Of a DNA stretch of 12,558 bases, positions 7,129-12,558 are shown one piece after another. The stretch is taken from NCBI GenBank assembly GCA_046733475.1, contig JBKPPF010000054.1, positions 1 through 12,558 of the forward strand. The letters are read 5' to 3'. The notes beneath the pieces are model-generated. The model saw only the letters and a list, made by a program, of their open reading frames with translations, was not told the origin of the DNA and made no database searches. Source of the stretch: DATEOR01 sp046733475 (GTDB lineage: Bacteria > Actinomycetota > Thermoleophilia > Gaiellales > Gaiellaceae). Made by a program: the position numbers and the translations under genes. The number at the start of each line of letters is the position of its first letter. Positions within the stretch are counted from its first letter, which is position 1.

Positions 7129-7165
7129 AGCGGAGGTCACTGGTTCGAGCCCAATACCGCCCACC
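7129..7165 (+). pseudogene. Truncated tRNA gene, 3' end only (tRNA-Val-like)
   Basis: The stretch reads as positions about 39-75 of a tRNA. AGCGG (7129-7133) stands for the 3' strand of the anticodon stem, AGGTC (7134-7138) for a 5-base variable loop, and ACTGG-TTCGAGC-CCAAT (7139-7155) for the T arm, with one C-A mismatch in its stem. ACCGCCC (7156-7162) is the acceptor 3' strand, followed by A, CC and then T instead of the final A. The intact partner would begin GGGCGGT about 73 bases back, but that sequence is absent; the permease gene occupies the place. Variable loop and T arm resemble bacterial tRNA-Val from memory, an identity I cannot verify. Such 3' fragments typically mark attachment sites or deletion scars. 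Confidence 0.6.
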
Positions 7166-7168
7166 TCA

Positions 7169-7191
7169 GAAACTCCGCTCAGGCGGATTTC
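7169..7191 (+). terminator. Hairpin terminator after the tRNA remnant
   Basis: GAAA (7169-7172), a bulged C, then TCCGC (7174-7178) pair with GCGGA (7183-7187) and TTTC (7188-7191) across the tetraloop TCAG. This is a 9-bp stem with one bulge and a T-rich 3' arm, the typical form of a tRNA-gene terminator. It may also end transcripts of the ABC operon and of the convergent phosphatase gene at 7234. Confidence 0.55.
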
Positions 7192-7233
7192 CTGTAGCCC
7201 CAGGGGACGCGTGGCCACAGCCGATGTAGACGG

Positions 7234-8628
7234 CTAGCTGCGCGCGGCGGCGAGCATGCTCACCCCTTCCATCTCGGCCGGTACTGGCTCACCGAGCAGC
7301 TCGAGAATCGTCGGGGCGACGTCGCGCAGATCGCGTTCGGGTCCCCGGCCGACCGAAACGCCTTCTGCAGCCAGCATGTAGAGGCCCTCGTGGGCGTGAT
7401 TCGCGTCATCGGGGCCGGTGTCGTTTTCGAAGGCGTGCACGGTGCCCGTCCCCACTTGTCCGAGGCTCCGCCAATGGAGATCGCCGAAGTAGACGAGTAG
7501 GTCGGGGGCGATCCCGTTCCGTTCGGGATAGAGCTCCTCCGGTAGATGCGCCACGGTTTCGATCGGCCGCCCTTGATCGTCGCCGAGGGCCTCCAGCTTC
7601 TGCTTCAGCTCGGCGCGGACATGCTCGTAGTCCTGGGGCGCCACGAGGCCCCGTGGCTCCCGGCCGGCGACGTTGAGGAACAGGCGGCAGTAGTAGCCGC
7701 CCTCTCCCCAGGCGGTCGTCCGATCCCAGTCCACCATCTCCGGGACAAGCCGGGTCGGTCCGTCGGGCTCTTCGGTCAGGACGAGATAGCCCTCCTGCCT
7801 TAGCCACTCGTTGACGCAAATGCCGCCGTCCATACGCTTGGCTCCGTGGTCGGAGACGACGAGCACGGGAGTCTCCTCCTCGACGATGCGGACGAGGCGG
7901 CCGACCTTCTCGTCCAGCGCCTTGTAGTAGTCCAGGACGGCGTGCTCGTAGGGGTTGCCCGGCTGGTAAAGGCGGTGCTGAGGATCGAGGAAGCGCCAGA
8001 AGCCGTGGTGGATGCGGTCCGTGCCCATCTCGACCATGAAGAACAGATCCCACGGTCGAGTCGACAGGAGATGCTCGGCGACGCGGAAACGCTTCTCCGT
8101 CATTTCCTCGATTCGAGCCAGCAGACGATCCTTCTCTGCGGTGCGGAAGTCCTCGACGTCGACCATGTAGTGGCCGACGAGGCTCTCGATTTCCTCTTTG
8201 ACATCTGGCGGATAGGTGTACTGGCTTCGTTCCGTGTCCGGCGTGAGGAAGCATGAAACCATGACGCCGTTGACGGGATTGACCGGGTAGGTCTGCGGGA
8301 CGCCGAGCACGATTACGGGCCGCCCTCGGAGGGAGAGGATGTCCCACACGCGCGGCATGCGCACGGCACGGGAGTCAGCGAAGGCAAGCGAATCGTAGGA
8401 GTGGTCACGTCGATTGCGGAACCCGTAGAACCCAAGCGCACCCGGGCTGCGTGACGAGGTCATCGAAGACCACGCGGGCACGGTGATGGGCGGGTCGCAG
8501 CTCCGAAGGACGCCGAAGCATCCGCGCTCGCTGATCGAGCGGAGCGTAGGCAGTTCGTCGAGCCAGCGGTCGAAGACCCACTGGGGCGCCGCGCAGTCAA
8601 GCCCGATCACGAGCGCCTTCGAAGCCAT
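7234..8628 (-). CDS. Alkaline-phosphatase-superfamily phosphohydrolase/phosphodiesterase (COG3379-like)
   Basis: This 464-residue protein has the metal-site pattern of the alkaline phosphatase superfamily: D11 in VIGLDCA, a Ser-rich nucleophile region PAWSSMTS (51-58, S54 or S55 likely), D204 and H208 in GTDRIHHGFW, D260-H261 in VVSDHG, and H413 in NHAHEG. It most resembles the type I phosphodiesterase/nucleotide pyrophosphatase and phosphomutase-like group. The bound metals are probably two zinc or manganese ions, and the substrate is unknown. ATG 8628 is chosen because TAGCAT lies seven bases upstream and residues before it (an in-frame start exists at 8778) look non-coding. There is no signal peptide, so the enzyme is probably cytosolic. 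It is divergent from the thioredoxin-like gene and paralogous to the gene at 10471. Confidence 0.88.
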   Translation of the reverse strand: MASKALVIGLDCAAPQWVFDRWLDELPTLRSISERGCFGVLRSCDPPITVPAWSSMTSSRSPGALGFYGFRNRRDHSYDSLAFADSRAVRMPRVWDILSLRGRPVIVLGVPQTYPVNPVNGVMVSCFLTPDTERSQYTYPPDVKEEIESLVGHYMVDVEDFRTAEKDRLLARIEEMTEKRFRVAEHLLSTRPWDLFFMVEMGTDRIHHGFWRFLDPQHRLYQPGNPYEHAVLDYYKALDEKVGRLVRIVEEETPVLVVSDHGAKRMDGGICVNEWLRQEGYLVLTEEPDGPTRLVPEMVDWDRTTAWGEGGYYCRLFLNVAGREPRGLVAPQDYEHVRAELKQKLEALGDDQGRPIETVAHLPEELYPERNGIAPDLLVYFGDLHWRSLGQVGTGTVHAFENDTGPDDANHAHEGLYMLAAEGVSVGRGPERDLRDVAPTILELLGEPVPAEMEGVSMLAAARS

Positions 8629-8635
8629 TACCCCG

Positions 8636-8641
8636 ATGCTA
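8636..8641 (-). promoter_or_regulatory. -10 element (TAGCAT) for the leaderless phosphatase gene
   Basis: On the minus strand TAGCAT ends seven bases before ATG 8628, within GGGCTAGCAT. This is almost the same element and spacing as before the gene at 2497 (GCTAGCGT). There is no Shine-Dalgarno site, and the position supports the shorter start. Confidence 0.55.
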
Positions 8642-8755
8642 GCCCGGGCCTGCAGAGCCGGCGAGCGCACTCCCATCCTTCCGTCCCTCACGCGCAAAAG
8701 GCGTCGAAGGCGGGTCGGCCGCCGCGTGCTCGAAGCCACGTCTGGAGGGATGGAC

Positions 8756-8785
8756 TTGCAGTTGACCCGTGCCCTCACTTAGAGT
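8756..8785 (+). promoter_or_regulatory. Promoter of the thioredoxin-like/Cys-rich cassette
   Basis: TTGCAG (8756-8761), an 18-base spacer and TAGAGT (8780-8785) form a plausible sigma-70-type promoter, with a start near 8792. TTGACC (8762-8767) is a better -35 by sequence but is only 12 bases from the -10. The leader carries GGAGG (8813-8817), nine bases before ATG 8828. Confidence 0.45.
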
Positions 8786-8827
8786 CAGCACGCACAAGTC
8801 ACGGACTTCGTGTGGAGGGCTTCACGT

Positions 8828-9907
8828 ATGACCATCGTGACGTGGGTGCTCGTAGGCCTTCTCTTGGTTGGGGTCCTTTCGATGGCTTGGTCCTCGCTTC
8901 ACCTGCTGAGGCAACAAGGACGGCTGCTACTAAGAATCGAAGCGCTCGAGGCCCGCATCACCACGGACGAGGGAGCTGAGCAGTCGGAGCATCTCCCCGC
9001 CGGTTTGGCGCCTGCGACGCCCTTCCCGCCGTTCCGCCTCCCAAGCCTCGATGACGGCGAGGTCGGGCTCGACCAGTTCCGGGGAGAACGCGTGCTGCTT
9101 GTCCACTGGAGCCCGGACTGCGGGTATTGCCGGCAGATCGCGCCTGACCTCGCCGGCCTCCAGGAGAGGCTCGGGAGGCGGAGGACCCAGCTCGTGCTCG
9201 TCAGCTACGGCAGCCGCGAGACCAATTCAGCGCTCGTCGAGGAGCATGGTCTCAACTGCCGCGTGCTTCTTCAGCCTGATCGCGCAACCATCGAAGGCTT
9301 TGCGCACATGGGAACCCCCGTTGCGTATCTGCTCGACGAAAAGGGACGCATCGCCAAGCCGGTCGCCGTCGGAGCGCGTGACGTTCCTGAGCTCGCCGCG
9401 CACGCCGCCGGCCGCCGCGCGCGACTGCAGACGGAGCGATCGATATCGGAGAGTCGAATCGAGCGCGAGGGGCTGAAGGCGGGCACGCCCGCACCGCGGT
9501 TCGAGCTTCCCGATCTTGCTGGAGAGAAGGTCTCGCTCACCGAGCAACGCGGGCGCCGCGTGCTGCTCGTTTTCAGTGATCCGGACTGCGGCCCGTGTGA
9601 AGAGCTCCTCCCCGGGCTCTCGCAGTTTCATCGTGAGCGTCGGAGCGACGGGCTCGAGATCATCATGGTCAGCCGCGGCGGAGTGGAGGAGAACCGACGA
9701 AAGGCGGAGGCGTTCGGCGTCGAGTTCCCGGTAGCGCTCCAGTCCGGCTGGAAGCTCTCCAAGAAGTACGGCATCTTCGCGACACCGGTCGCCTTCCTGA
9801 TCGACGAGGACGGCGTGATCGAGCGTGAGGTCGCCCGCGGGCGGAGCGAGATCCTGTCGCTCGCCCACGCGGCGTCCAGCGCGGAAAGGAGGGTGCCTAT
9901 CGGCTGA
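8828..9907 (+). CDS. Membrane-anchored protein with two tandem thioredoxin-like (TlpA/redoxin) domains
   Basis: This 359-residue protein starts with one transmembrane helix (about residues 3-22) and a short coiled segment rich in Leu, Arg and Glu (24-50), so both domains probably face outward. Domain 1 (about 62-192) has the redox motif C98-G-Y-C101 and the Thr-Pro before a strand (T163-P164, VAYLLDEKG). Domain 2 (about 218-350) has C254-G-P-C257 and T319-P320 (VAFLIDEDG). Both belong to the TlpA/AhpC-TSA/MauD-like branch that reduces, oxidises or shuffles disulfides outside the cytoplasm. ATG 8828 has a GGAGG site; the in-frame GTG 8810 overlaps that region. It is followed after 55 bases by the Cys-rich exported protein, its likely client. 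The direction of electron flow cannot be told from sequence. Confidence 0.9.
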   Translation: MTIVTWVLVGLLLVGVLSMAWSSLHLLRQQGRLLLRIEALEARITTDEGAEQSEHLPAGLAPATPFPPFRLPSLDDGEVGLDQFRGERVLLVHWSPDCGYCRQIAPDLAGLQERLGRRRTQLVLVSYGSRETNSALVEEHGLNCRVLLQPDRATIEGFAHMGTPVAYLLDEKGRIAKPVAVGARDVPELAAHAAGRRARLQTERSISESRIEREGLKAGTPAPRFELPDLAGEKVSLTEQRGRRVLLVFSDPDCGPCEELLPGLSQFHRERRSDGLEIIMVSRGGVEENRRKAEAFGVEFPVALQSGWKLSKKYGIFATPVAFLIDEDGVIEREVARGRSEILSLAHAASSAERRVPIG

Positions 9908-9916
9908 TCTGCATGA

Positions 9917-9942
9917 CCTCCCCGAGCCAACGCCCGGGGAGG
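9917..9942 (+). promoter_or_regulatory. Intercistronic GC hairpin
   Basis: CCTCCCCG (9917-9924) and CGGGGAGG (9935-9942) make a perfect 8-bp stem with a 10-base loop inside the 55-base gap between the two cassette genes. No T tract follows, so complete termination is unlikely. It could stabilise or separate the two mRNA segments, or act as a partial terminator. The ribosome site GAGGAGAG lies just beyond it. Confidence 0.5.
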
Positions 9943-9962
9943 ATGCGAGCGAGGAGAGAGTA

Positions 9963-10427
9963 ATGAGCGACAACAAGTTGGACGAACTCTCGAGGGCACT
10001 GGCGACGACCACGTCACGTCGCCAGATGCTAAAGGTCCTCGCTGCCACAGCCGTCGGCGGCGCGGCTTCGCTCGTCGGTGCACGCGGAGCCCGAGCGGCA
10101 CGATGTCGGAGGGTCGGTCAACCGTGCCGTGCCAACTTCGAGTGCTGCGACTTCTTCTGCCCGCCCAACACCGGCAGGTGCGCCTGTCGGCCGGGCGAGA
10201 ACCTGTGCGCGAAGACGAAGCGCTGCGTCACCTGCGACCCCGAAGCGACGTTCGACCCGGACACGTGCCAGTGCATCTGCCCGGAGGGAACGACGCAGTG
10301 CGGTAACGAGTGCTGCGGCGCAGACGAGGAGTGCTGCCCCGGCGGCTACTACGGCCCGACATGTTGTCCCCCGGGCGAGATCTGCTGCCCGGGCGGCTTC
10401 TGTTCGTACTACGGGGGCCAGTGCTAG
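9963..10427 (+). CDS. Tat-exported small cysteine-rich protein (knottin-like plus granulin-like pattern)
   Basis: This protein has 154 residues. ATG 9963 follows a GAGGAGAG ribosome site. A twin-arginine signal (S18-R-R-Q-M-L-K24), a hydrophobic stretch (25-40) and a likely cut after the GARA or GARAA segment (residue 45 or 46) predict Tat export. The mature part of about 108 residues holds 24 cysteines. The first six (48, 55, 61, 62, 66, 73) have the spacing C-x6-C-x5-CC-x3-C-x6-C, as in inhibitor-cystine-knot peptides. The end has paired cysteines at 117/118, 124/125, 134/135 and 141/142, then C147 and C154, similar to a granulin ladder. No enzyme motif is visible. Possible roles are structural, binding, metal-chelating or toxin-like; I cannot choose. 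It very likely needs the neighbouring double thioredoxin-fold protein for folding. Confidence 0.88.
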   Translation: MSDNKLDELSRALATTTSRRQMLKVLAATAVGGAASLVGARGARAARCRRVGQPCRANFECCDFFCPPNTGRCACRPGENLCAKTKRCVTCDPEATFDPDTCQCICPEGTTQCGNECCGADEECCPGGYYGPTCCPPGEICCPGGFCSYYGGQC

Positions 10428-10440
10428 GGACGTGATGAGA

Positions 10441-10470
10441 GCTCAGGGTCGTCCTGAGGCGGCCCTGAGC
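10441..10470. terminator. Bidirectional hairpin between convergent genes
   Basis: GCTCAGGG (10441-10448) and CCCTGAGC (10463-10470) are a perfect 8-base inverted repeat with a 14-base loop. A competing inner hairpin uses CTCAGG (10442-10447) with CCTGAG (10453-10458). The repeat abuts the stop codon of the minus-strand phosphatase (10471-10473) and lies 13 bases after the stop of the Cys-rich gene, so it could end both transcripts. There is no T tract on either strand. Confidence 0.5.
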
Positions 10471-12027
10471 CTACTCGTAGCCGAGGTCCCGAAGGCGCTC
10501 CACCATAATGCGCTCTTCATCTTGTGTGTACGTGGGCTGCTGGACCGGCGTCTGGTCAACAGGCCCCACCTCTCGGCGGTCGCCGCTCCGGGTAGCGGCG
10601 AGCATCGGCTCGATTGCGGAGGTCTCGAGGGCGGCCGTGATGCCGTGAAGCGCGAGGATCGTCCCCGGAATCTGAGTGATCTCGCATCCGGGCGGGAGCT
10701 CCGCTTTCGCGATCCCTGGGCCCGCGGCCCCCAAGATGCCGGTCACCGCATGCTGACCCGAGAAGTGCGCTGTACCTCGCGCGAAGAGGCGATCGTGGCG
10801 CTGGAACGCCTCCGCCCACCGCTGGCGCGAGGAGTCGACATGGATTCGCTCGTCGTGGGGGAGAAGGACAAGCTCCGGTGCCTTGTCGAGGTAGAAGCCG
10901 TGATAGAGCTCTTCCTTCCGCAACACGGCGAACGCAGGCTCACCGGATTCGGGGTGAGATACTTGCGCGAGCGCCTGCGCGACCTCGTCTGCAAGGCGCC
11001 GGTCTCCTTCCGCTCCGACGACCTCGCCGAGATAGATTTGTCCGCCATACCCGAAGCAGTAGGCATGAGTTGTCGCGAAGTCGATCTCCACGAATGGCTG
11101 CTGCTCCTCTGGAAGGTCCCCCGCGAGTTCGGGGGCGTACGGGTGGGCGTCCCCCGGGACTGGTGCGGCTGTTCGTTTGTGGAAGCGCAGGTAGCCGGCC
11201 TCCTCGAGCCATCGGTTGGCGTGAAAGAGCCAGTGCGTCGGCTTCATGCCGTGGTCGGAGATGACGAGCACTGTCGGCTCCTCGCCCCAAAGCCATTCCG
11301 CCTGCTCGATCAAACGCCCGCAGGCAGCATCGACGGCCTCGTAGACCTGTACCAGCTCGTCCCCGGCCTCGTCCGGCCGGTGCGCGGGATGGGTCGGGTC
11401 GAGACGGTGCCAAGCGAGGTGGCCGGCAATGTCGGAGCTCATGAAGTCAACACACAGAAGCCCAAGCTCGGGCTCGAGCTCGAGCGCGAGCAAGCAGACG
11501 TCCGCGATCTCTTCGACGTGGTCCTTGAGCAGCGCTGTTGCAGCCGCGAAATCGCTCAGGTCGGACGGATGGCGCGACACGCGCAGGTTGGGGTGCCCCG
11601 TGAGAATCGCGTTGCGGGCAGACAAGGGGACAATTTCGGGCCGCCGCGGCCCTCCGAAGCCTGTCACGAGGATGCCTTTCAGCGGCTCTGGCGGATGCGT
11701 GAACGGGACCGCGACGAAGGCGGACTTGATGTTCGCGGCCCCCATGTAGCGCCAGAGCGGTGCACCTCCGCGGCTGGCCGCGCTCTCCAGACGGCCGCCG
11801 CCTCTGTTCGGGTTCGACGTGAACGCAAAGATCCCGTGGCCTGCTGGGTTGAGGCCAGTGAGGAGCGACGACCAAGCCGTCGGCGTAAAGGCTGGGATCG
11901 TGGATCGGAGCGGTCCGAACGTCCCTCGTCTAGAGAGTCCGGCAAGCGTCGGCAGCCTTCCCTGCGTCAGCAGTTCGCGGACGAGGTCATAGTCTGCCCC
12001 GTCGAGGCCGAGACAGAGGACCCGCAT
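10471..12027 (-). CDS. Alkaline-phosphatase-superfamily phosphohydrolase/phosphodiesterase, second paralogue
   Basis: This 518-residue protein has the AP-superfamily metal-site pattern: D9 in CLGLDGAD, a Thr/Ser nucleophile region FTPTAWSSLLTG (47-58), D199 and H203 in SSDIAGH, D258-H259 in VISDHG, and H426 in SGQHAVTG. LLTGLNPAGHGIFAF resembles the type I phosphodiesterase/nucleotide pyrophosphatase signature more closely than its neighbour at 7234 does. The C-terminal tail QDEERIMVERLRDLGYE is a motif I associate with AP/sulfatase-like proteins of this group, and the paralogue lacks it. No signal peptide is seen. The start is set by the near-leaderless TAGGCT element. It converges on the Cys-rich gene. 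The long open frame on the opposite strand here is a codon-bias shadow. Confidence 0.9.
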   Translation of the reverse strand: MRVLCLGLDGADYDLVRELLTQGRLPTLAGLSRRGTFGPLRSTIPAFTPTAWSSLLTGLNPAGHGIFAFTSNPNRGGGRLESAASRGGAPLWRYMGAANIKSAFVAVPFTHPPEPLKGILVTGFGGPRRPEIVPLSARNAILTGHPNLRVSRHPSDLSDFAAATALLKDHVEEIADVCLLALELEPELGLLCVDFMSSDIAGHLAWHRLDPTHPAHRPDEAGDELVQVYEAVDAACGRLIEQAEWLWGEEPTVLVISDHGMKPTHWLFHANRWLEEAGYLRFHKRTAAPVPGDAHPYAPELAGDLPEEQQPFVEIDFATTHAYCFGYGGQIYLGEVVGAEGDRRLADEVAQALAQVSHPESGEPAFAVLRKEELYHGFYLDKAPELVLLPHDERIHVDSSRQRWAEAFQRHDRLFARGTAHFSGQHAVTGILGAAGPGIAKAELPPGCEITQIPGTILALHGITAALETSAIEPMLAATRSGDRREVGPVDQTPVQQPTYTQDEERIMVERLRDLGYE

Positions 12028-12035
12028 GATTACTT

Positions 12036-12041
12036 AGCCTA
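12036..12041 (-). promoter_or_regulatory. -10 element (TAGGCT) for the second phosphatase gene
   Basis: On the minus strand TAGGCT lies eight bases before ATG 12027 with no Shine-Dalgarno site between, so this transcript also appears to be leaderless or nearly so. It implies that the gene is transcribed separately from the partial gene upstream on the same strand. Confidence 0.5.
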
Positions 12042-12054
12042 CGTCTAGCTCGGG

Positions 12055-12075
12055 GTCAGCGCAGCCTGCTCTGAC
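12055..12075. other. Weak inverted repeat in the 12042-12200 intergenic gap
   Basis: GTCAG (12055-12059) and CTGAC (12071-12075) can pair, with a small GCA/TGC stem inside. It could be a weak terminator for the minus-strand gene ending at 12201, but the stem is short and no T tract follows. I recognise nothing else in this gap. Confidence 0.25.
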
Positions 12076-12200
12076 GTCGTTCGTGGCGGAGACGGAGGCA
12101 CAAAGGTTGGCACGGCTACGTCGCCTGGAAACTGTTCAGCCGTTCCTCCGTGATGTCGTCGTCAACAGAGATCCCGGAACGCTTGCGGGAGGGCGGCGGG

Positions 12201-12557
12201 CTAGGGAGTTCTGAAAGTCACGCCCACTCTCACGCTCGCGGGAGGATCGGATCGCTTCATCACGATCACCGTCCACCGCCCTCCGAGTTGAACCTCCAAC
12301 GCTGGGAACGGCAACTGACAGATGGCGCGGCGGTGGCGCACCTTGCACCAGTCTTTGTGCCGTGTCGAGTCCAGTATGTGCAGGAGTCGGCCATTGGCTG
12401 TTCGCATCCGAACCCGGACGTCTGCCGACGCTGGTGCGACGACTCGGACGTCAAAAACGTGTGTCGGTGGATCAAGCCCGGTGATGTTGAACCTGGCTCT
12501 CGAACGCCCTCGGGCCATCGTCAGGGTCGCGCCCTGCGATTTGCCCGCAAGCCTTTC
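12201..12557 (-). CDS. Conserved hypothetical beta-rich protein, 5' end beyond the window
   Basis: The frame is open from the right edge (12557) to TAG at 12203-12201 and gives 118 residues. An internal ATG at 12518 exists, but the coding pattern appears to continue upstream of it (GKSQGATLTM), so I treat the gene as partial. Alternating hydrophobic residues suggest a beta-sandwich: ARFNITGL, THVFDVRVVAPASADVRVRM, then LLHILDST, WTVIVMKRS and VRVGVTF. Two cysteines (DWCKV and AICQL), about 11 residues apart, could form a disulfide, which would fit an exported protein. From memory it resembles small uncharacterised actinobacterial proteins with the same LDSTR and WTV-V-KRS patterns. The function is unknown. 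Confidence 0.65.
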   Translation of the reverse strand, partial: ERLAGKSQGATLTMARGRSRARFNITGLDPPTHVFDVRVVAPASADVRVRMRTANGRLLHILDSTRHKDWCKVRHRRAICQLPFPALEVQLGGRWTVIVMKRSDPPASVRVGVTFRTP

Positions 12558-12558
12558 C

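Noticed and set aside
7090..7165. A complete tRNA gene
   Set aside because: No matching 5' acceptor strand (GGGCGGT), D arm or full anticodon arm precedes the T arm, the T stem has a mismatch, and the region overlaps the end of the permease gene.
8629..8778. N-terminal extension of the first phosphatase to an in-frame start at 8778
   Set aside because: The added 50 residues are basic and unrelated to the family, and they would span the leaderless -10 element at 8636-8641.
9963..10427. Methylamine dehydrogenase light chain (MauA)
   Set aside because: MauA is also Tat-exported, Cys-rich and linked to a thioredoxin-like protein, but the Trp-containing active-site region is absent: I see no Trp in this protein at all.
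10078..12048. Long plus-strand open frame (656 codons) opposite the second phosphatase gene
   Set aside because: It is antisense to a gene with full AP-superfamily motifs, and its own translation is low-complexity Arg/Ala-rich text with no recognisable domain. High GC content leaves such shadow frames open.
12136..12348. Minus-strand open frame (70 codons) overlapping the right-edge gene
   Set aside because: It lies in a different frame from the beta-rich hypothetical protein, has no ribosome site and no recognisable pattern.
1..12558. CRISPR arrays, transposases, integrases, rRNA genes, riboswitches
   Set aside because: Both strands were read for regular repeats, DDE or recombinase motifs and conserved RNA cores; none was recognised. 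Absence was judged by eye only.

Overview
The window is GC-rich DNA from a bacterium, most likely an actinomycete. Four genes appear to start with little or no 5' leader, with a TAnnnT hexamer 7 to 9 bases before the ATG, while others carry ordinary Shine-Dalgarno sites. Two proteins have twin-arginine signals, and the protein families are those of soil Actinomycetota. Thermoleophilia (Gaiellales or Solirubrobacterales) is my best guess, from general resemblance only.

Layout, left to right. (1) Bases 1-1523, minus strand: a secreted or anchored six-Asp-box (BNR/sialidase-fold) beta-propeller, broken by at least five apparent one-base losses and cut by the left edge. (2) 1610-2263, plus: a cupin-TPR protein, divergent from the propeller gene. 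(3) 2497-3720, plus: a YcaQ/AlkX-type winged-helix DNA glycosylase. (4) 3852-5315, plus: a Tat-exported PhoX-like phosphatase. (5) 5490-7114, plus: an ABC-2 ATPase and permease pair with overlapping stop and start codons, preceded by a dyad, a possible hexapeptide leader and a terminator-like hairpin. (6) 7129-7191: the 3' end of a tRNA gene with its terminator, the 5' half missing. (7) 7234-8628, minus: a COG3379-type alkaline-phosphatase-superfamily enzyme. (8) 8828-10427, plus: a two-gene cassette of a membrane-anchored double thioredoxin-fold protein and a small Tat-exported protein with 24 cysteines. (9) 10471-12027, minus: a second AP-superfamily enzyme. (10) 12201 to the right edge, minus: the C-terminal part of a small conserved hypothetical protein.

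The most original item is the cassette at 8828-10427. It pairs a putative extracytoplasmic thiol-disulfide protein (two domains, CGYC and CGPC) with an exported protein in which more than one mature residue in five is cysteine, arranged as a knottin-like six-Cys module followed by a granulin-like ladder of Cys-Cys pairs. The simplest reading is a dedicated redox partner and its disulfide-rich client. The cassette lies between two AP-superfamily phosphatase paralogues, and a third phosphatase-type gene (PhoX-like) is nearby, so the region has a cell-surface and phosphoester-hydrolysis flavour. No transposase, integrase or CRISPR array is visible. The tRNA remnant is the only hint of past recombination.
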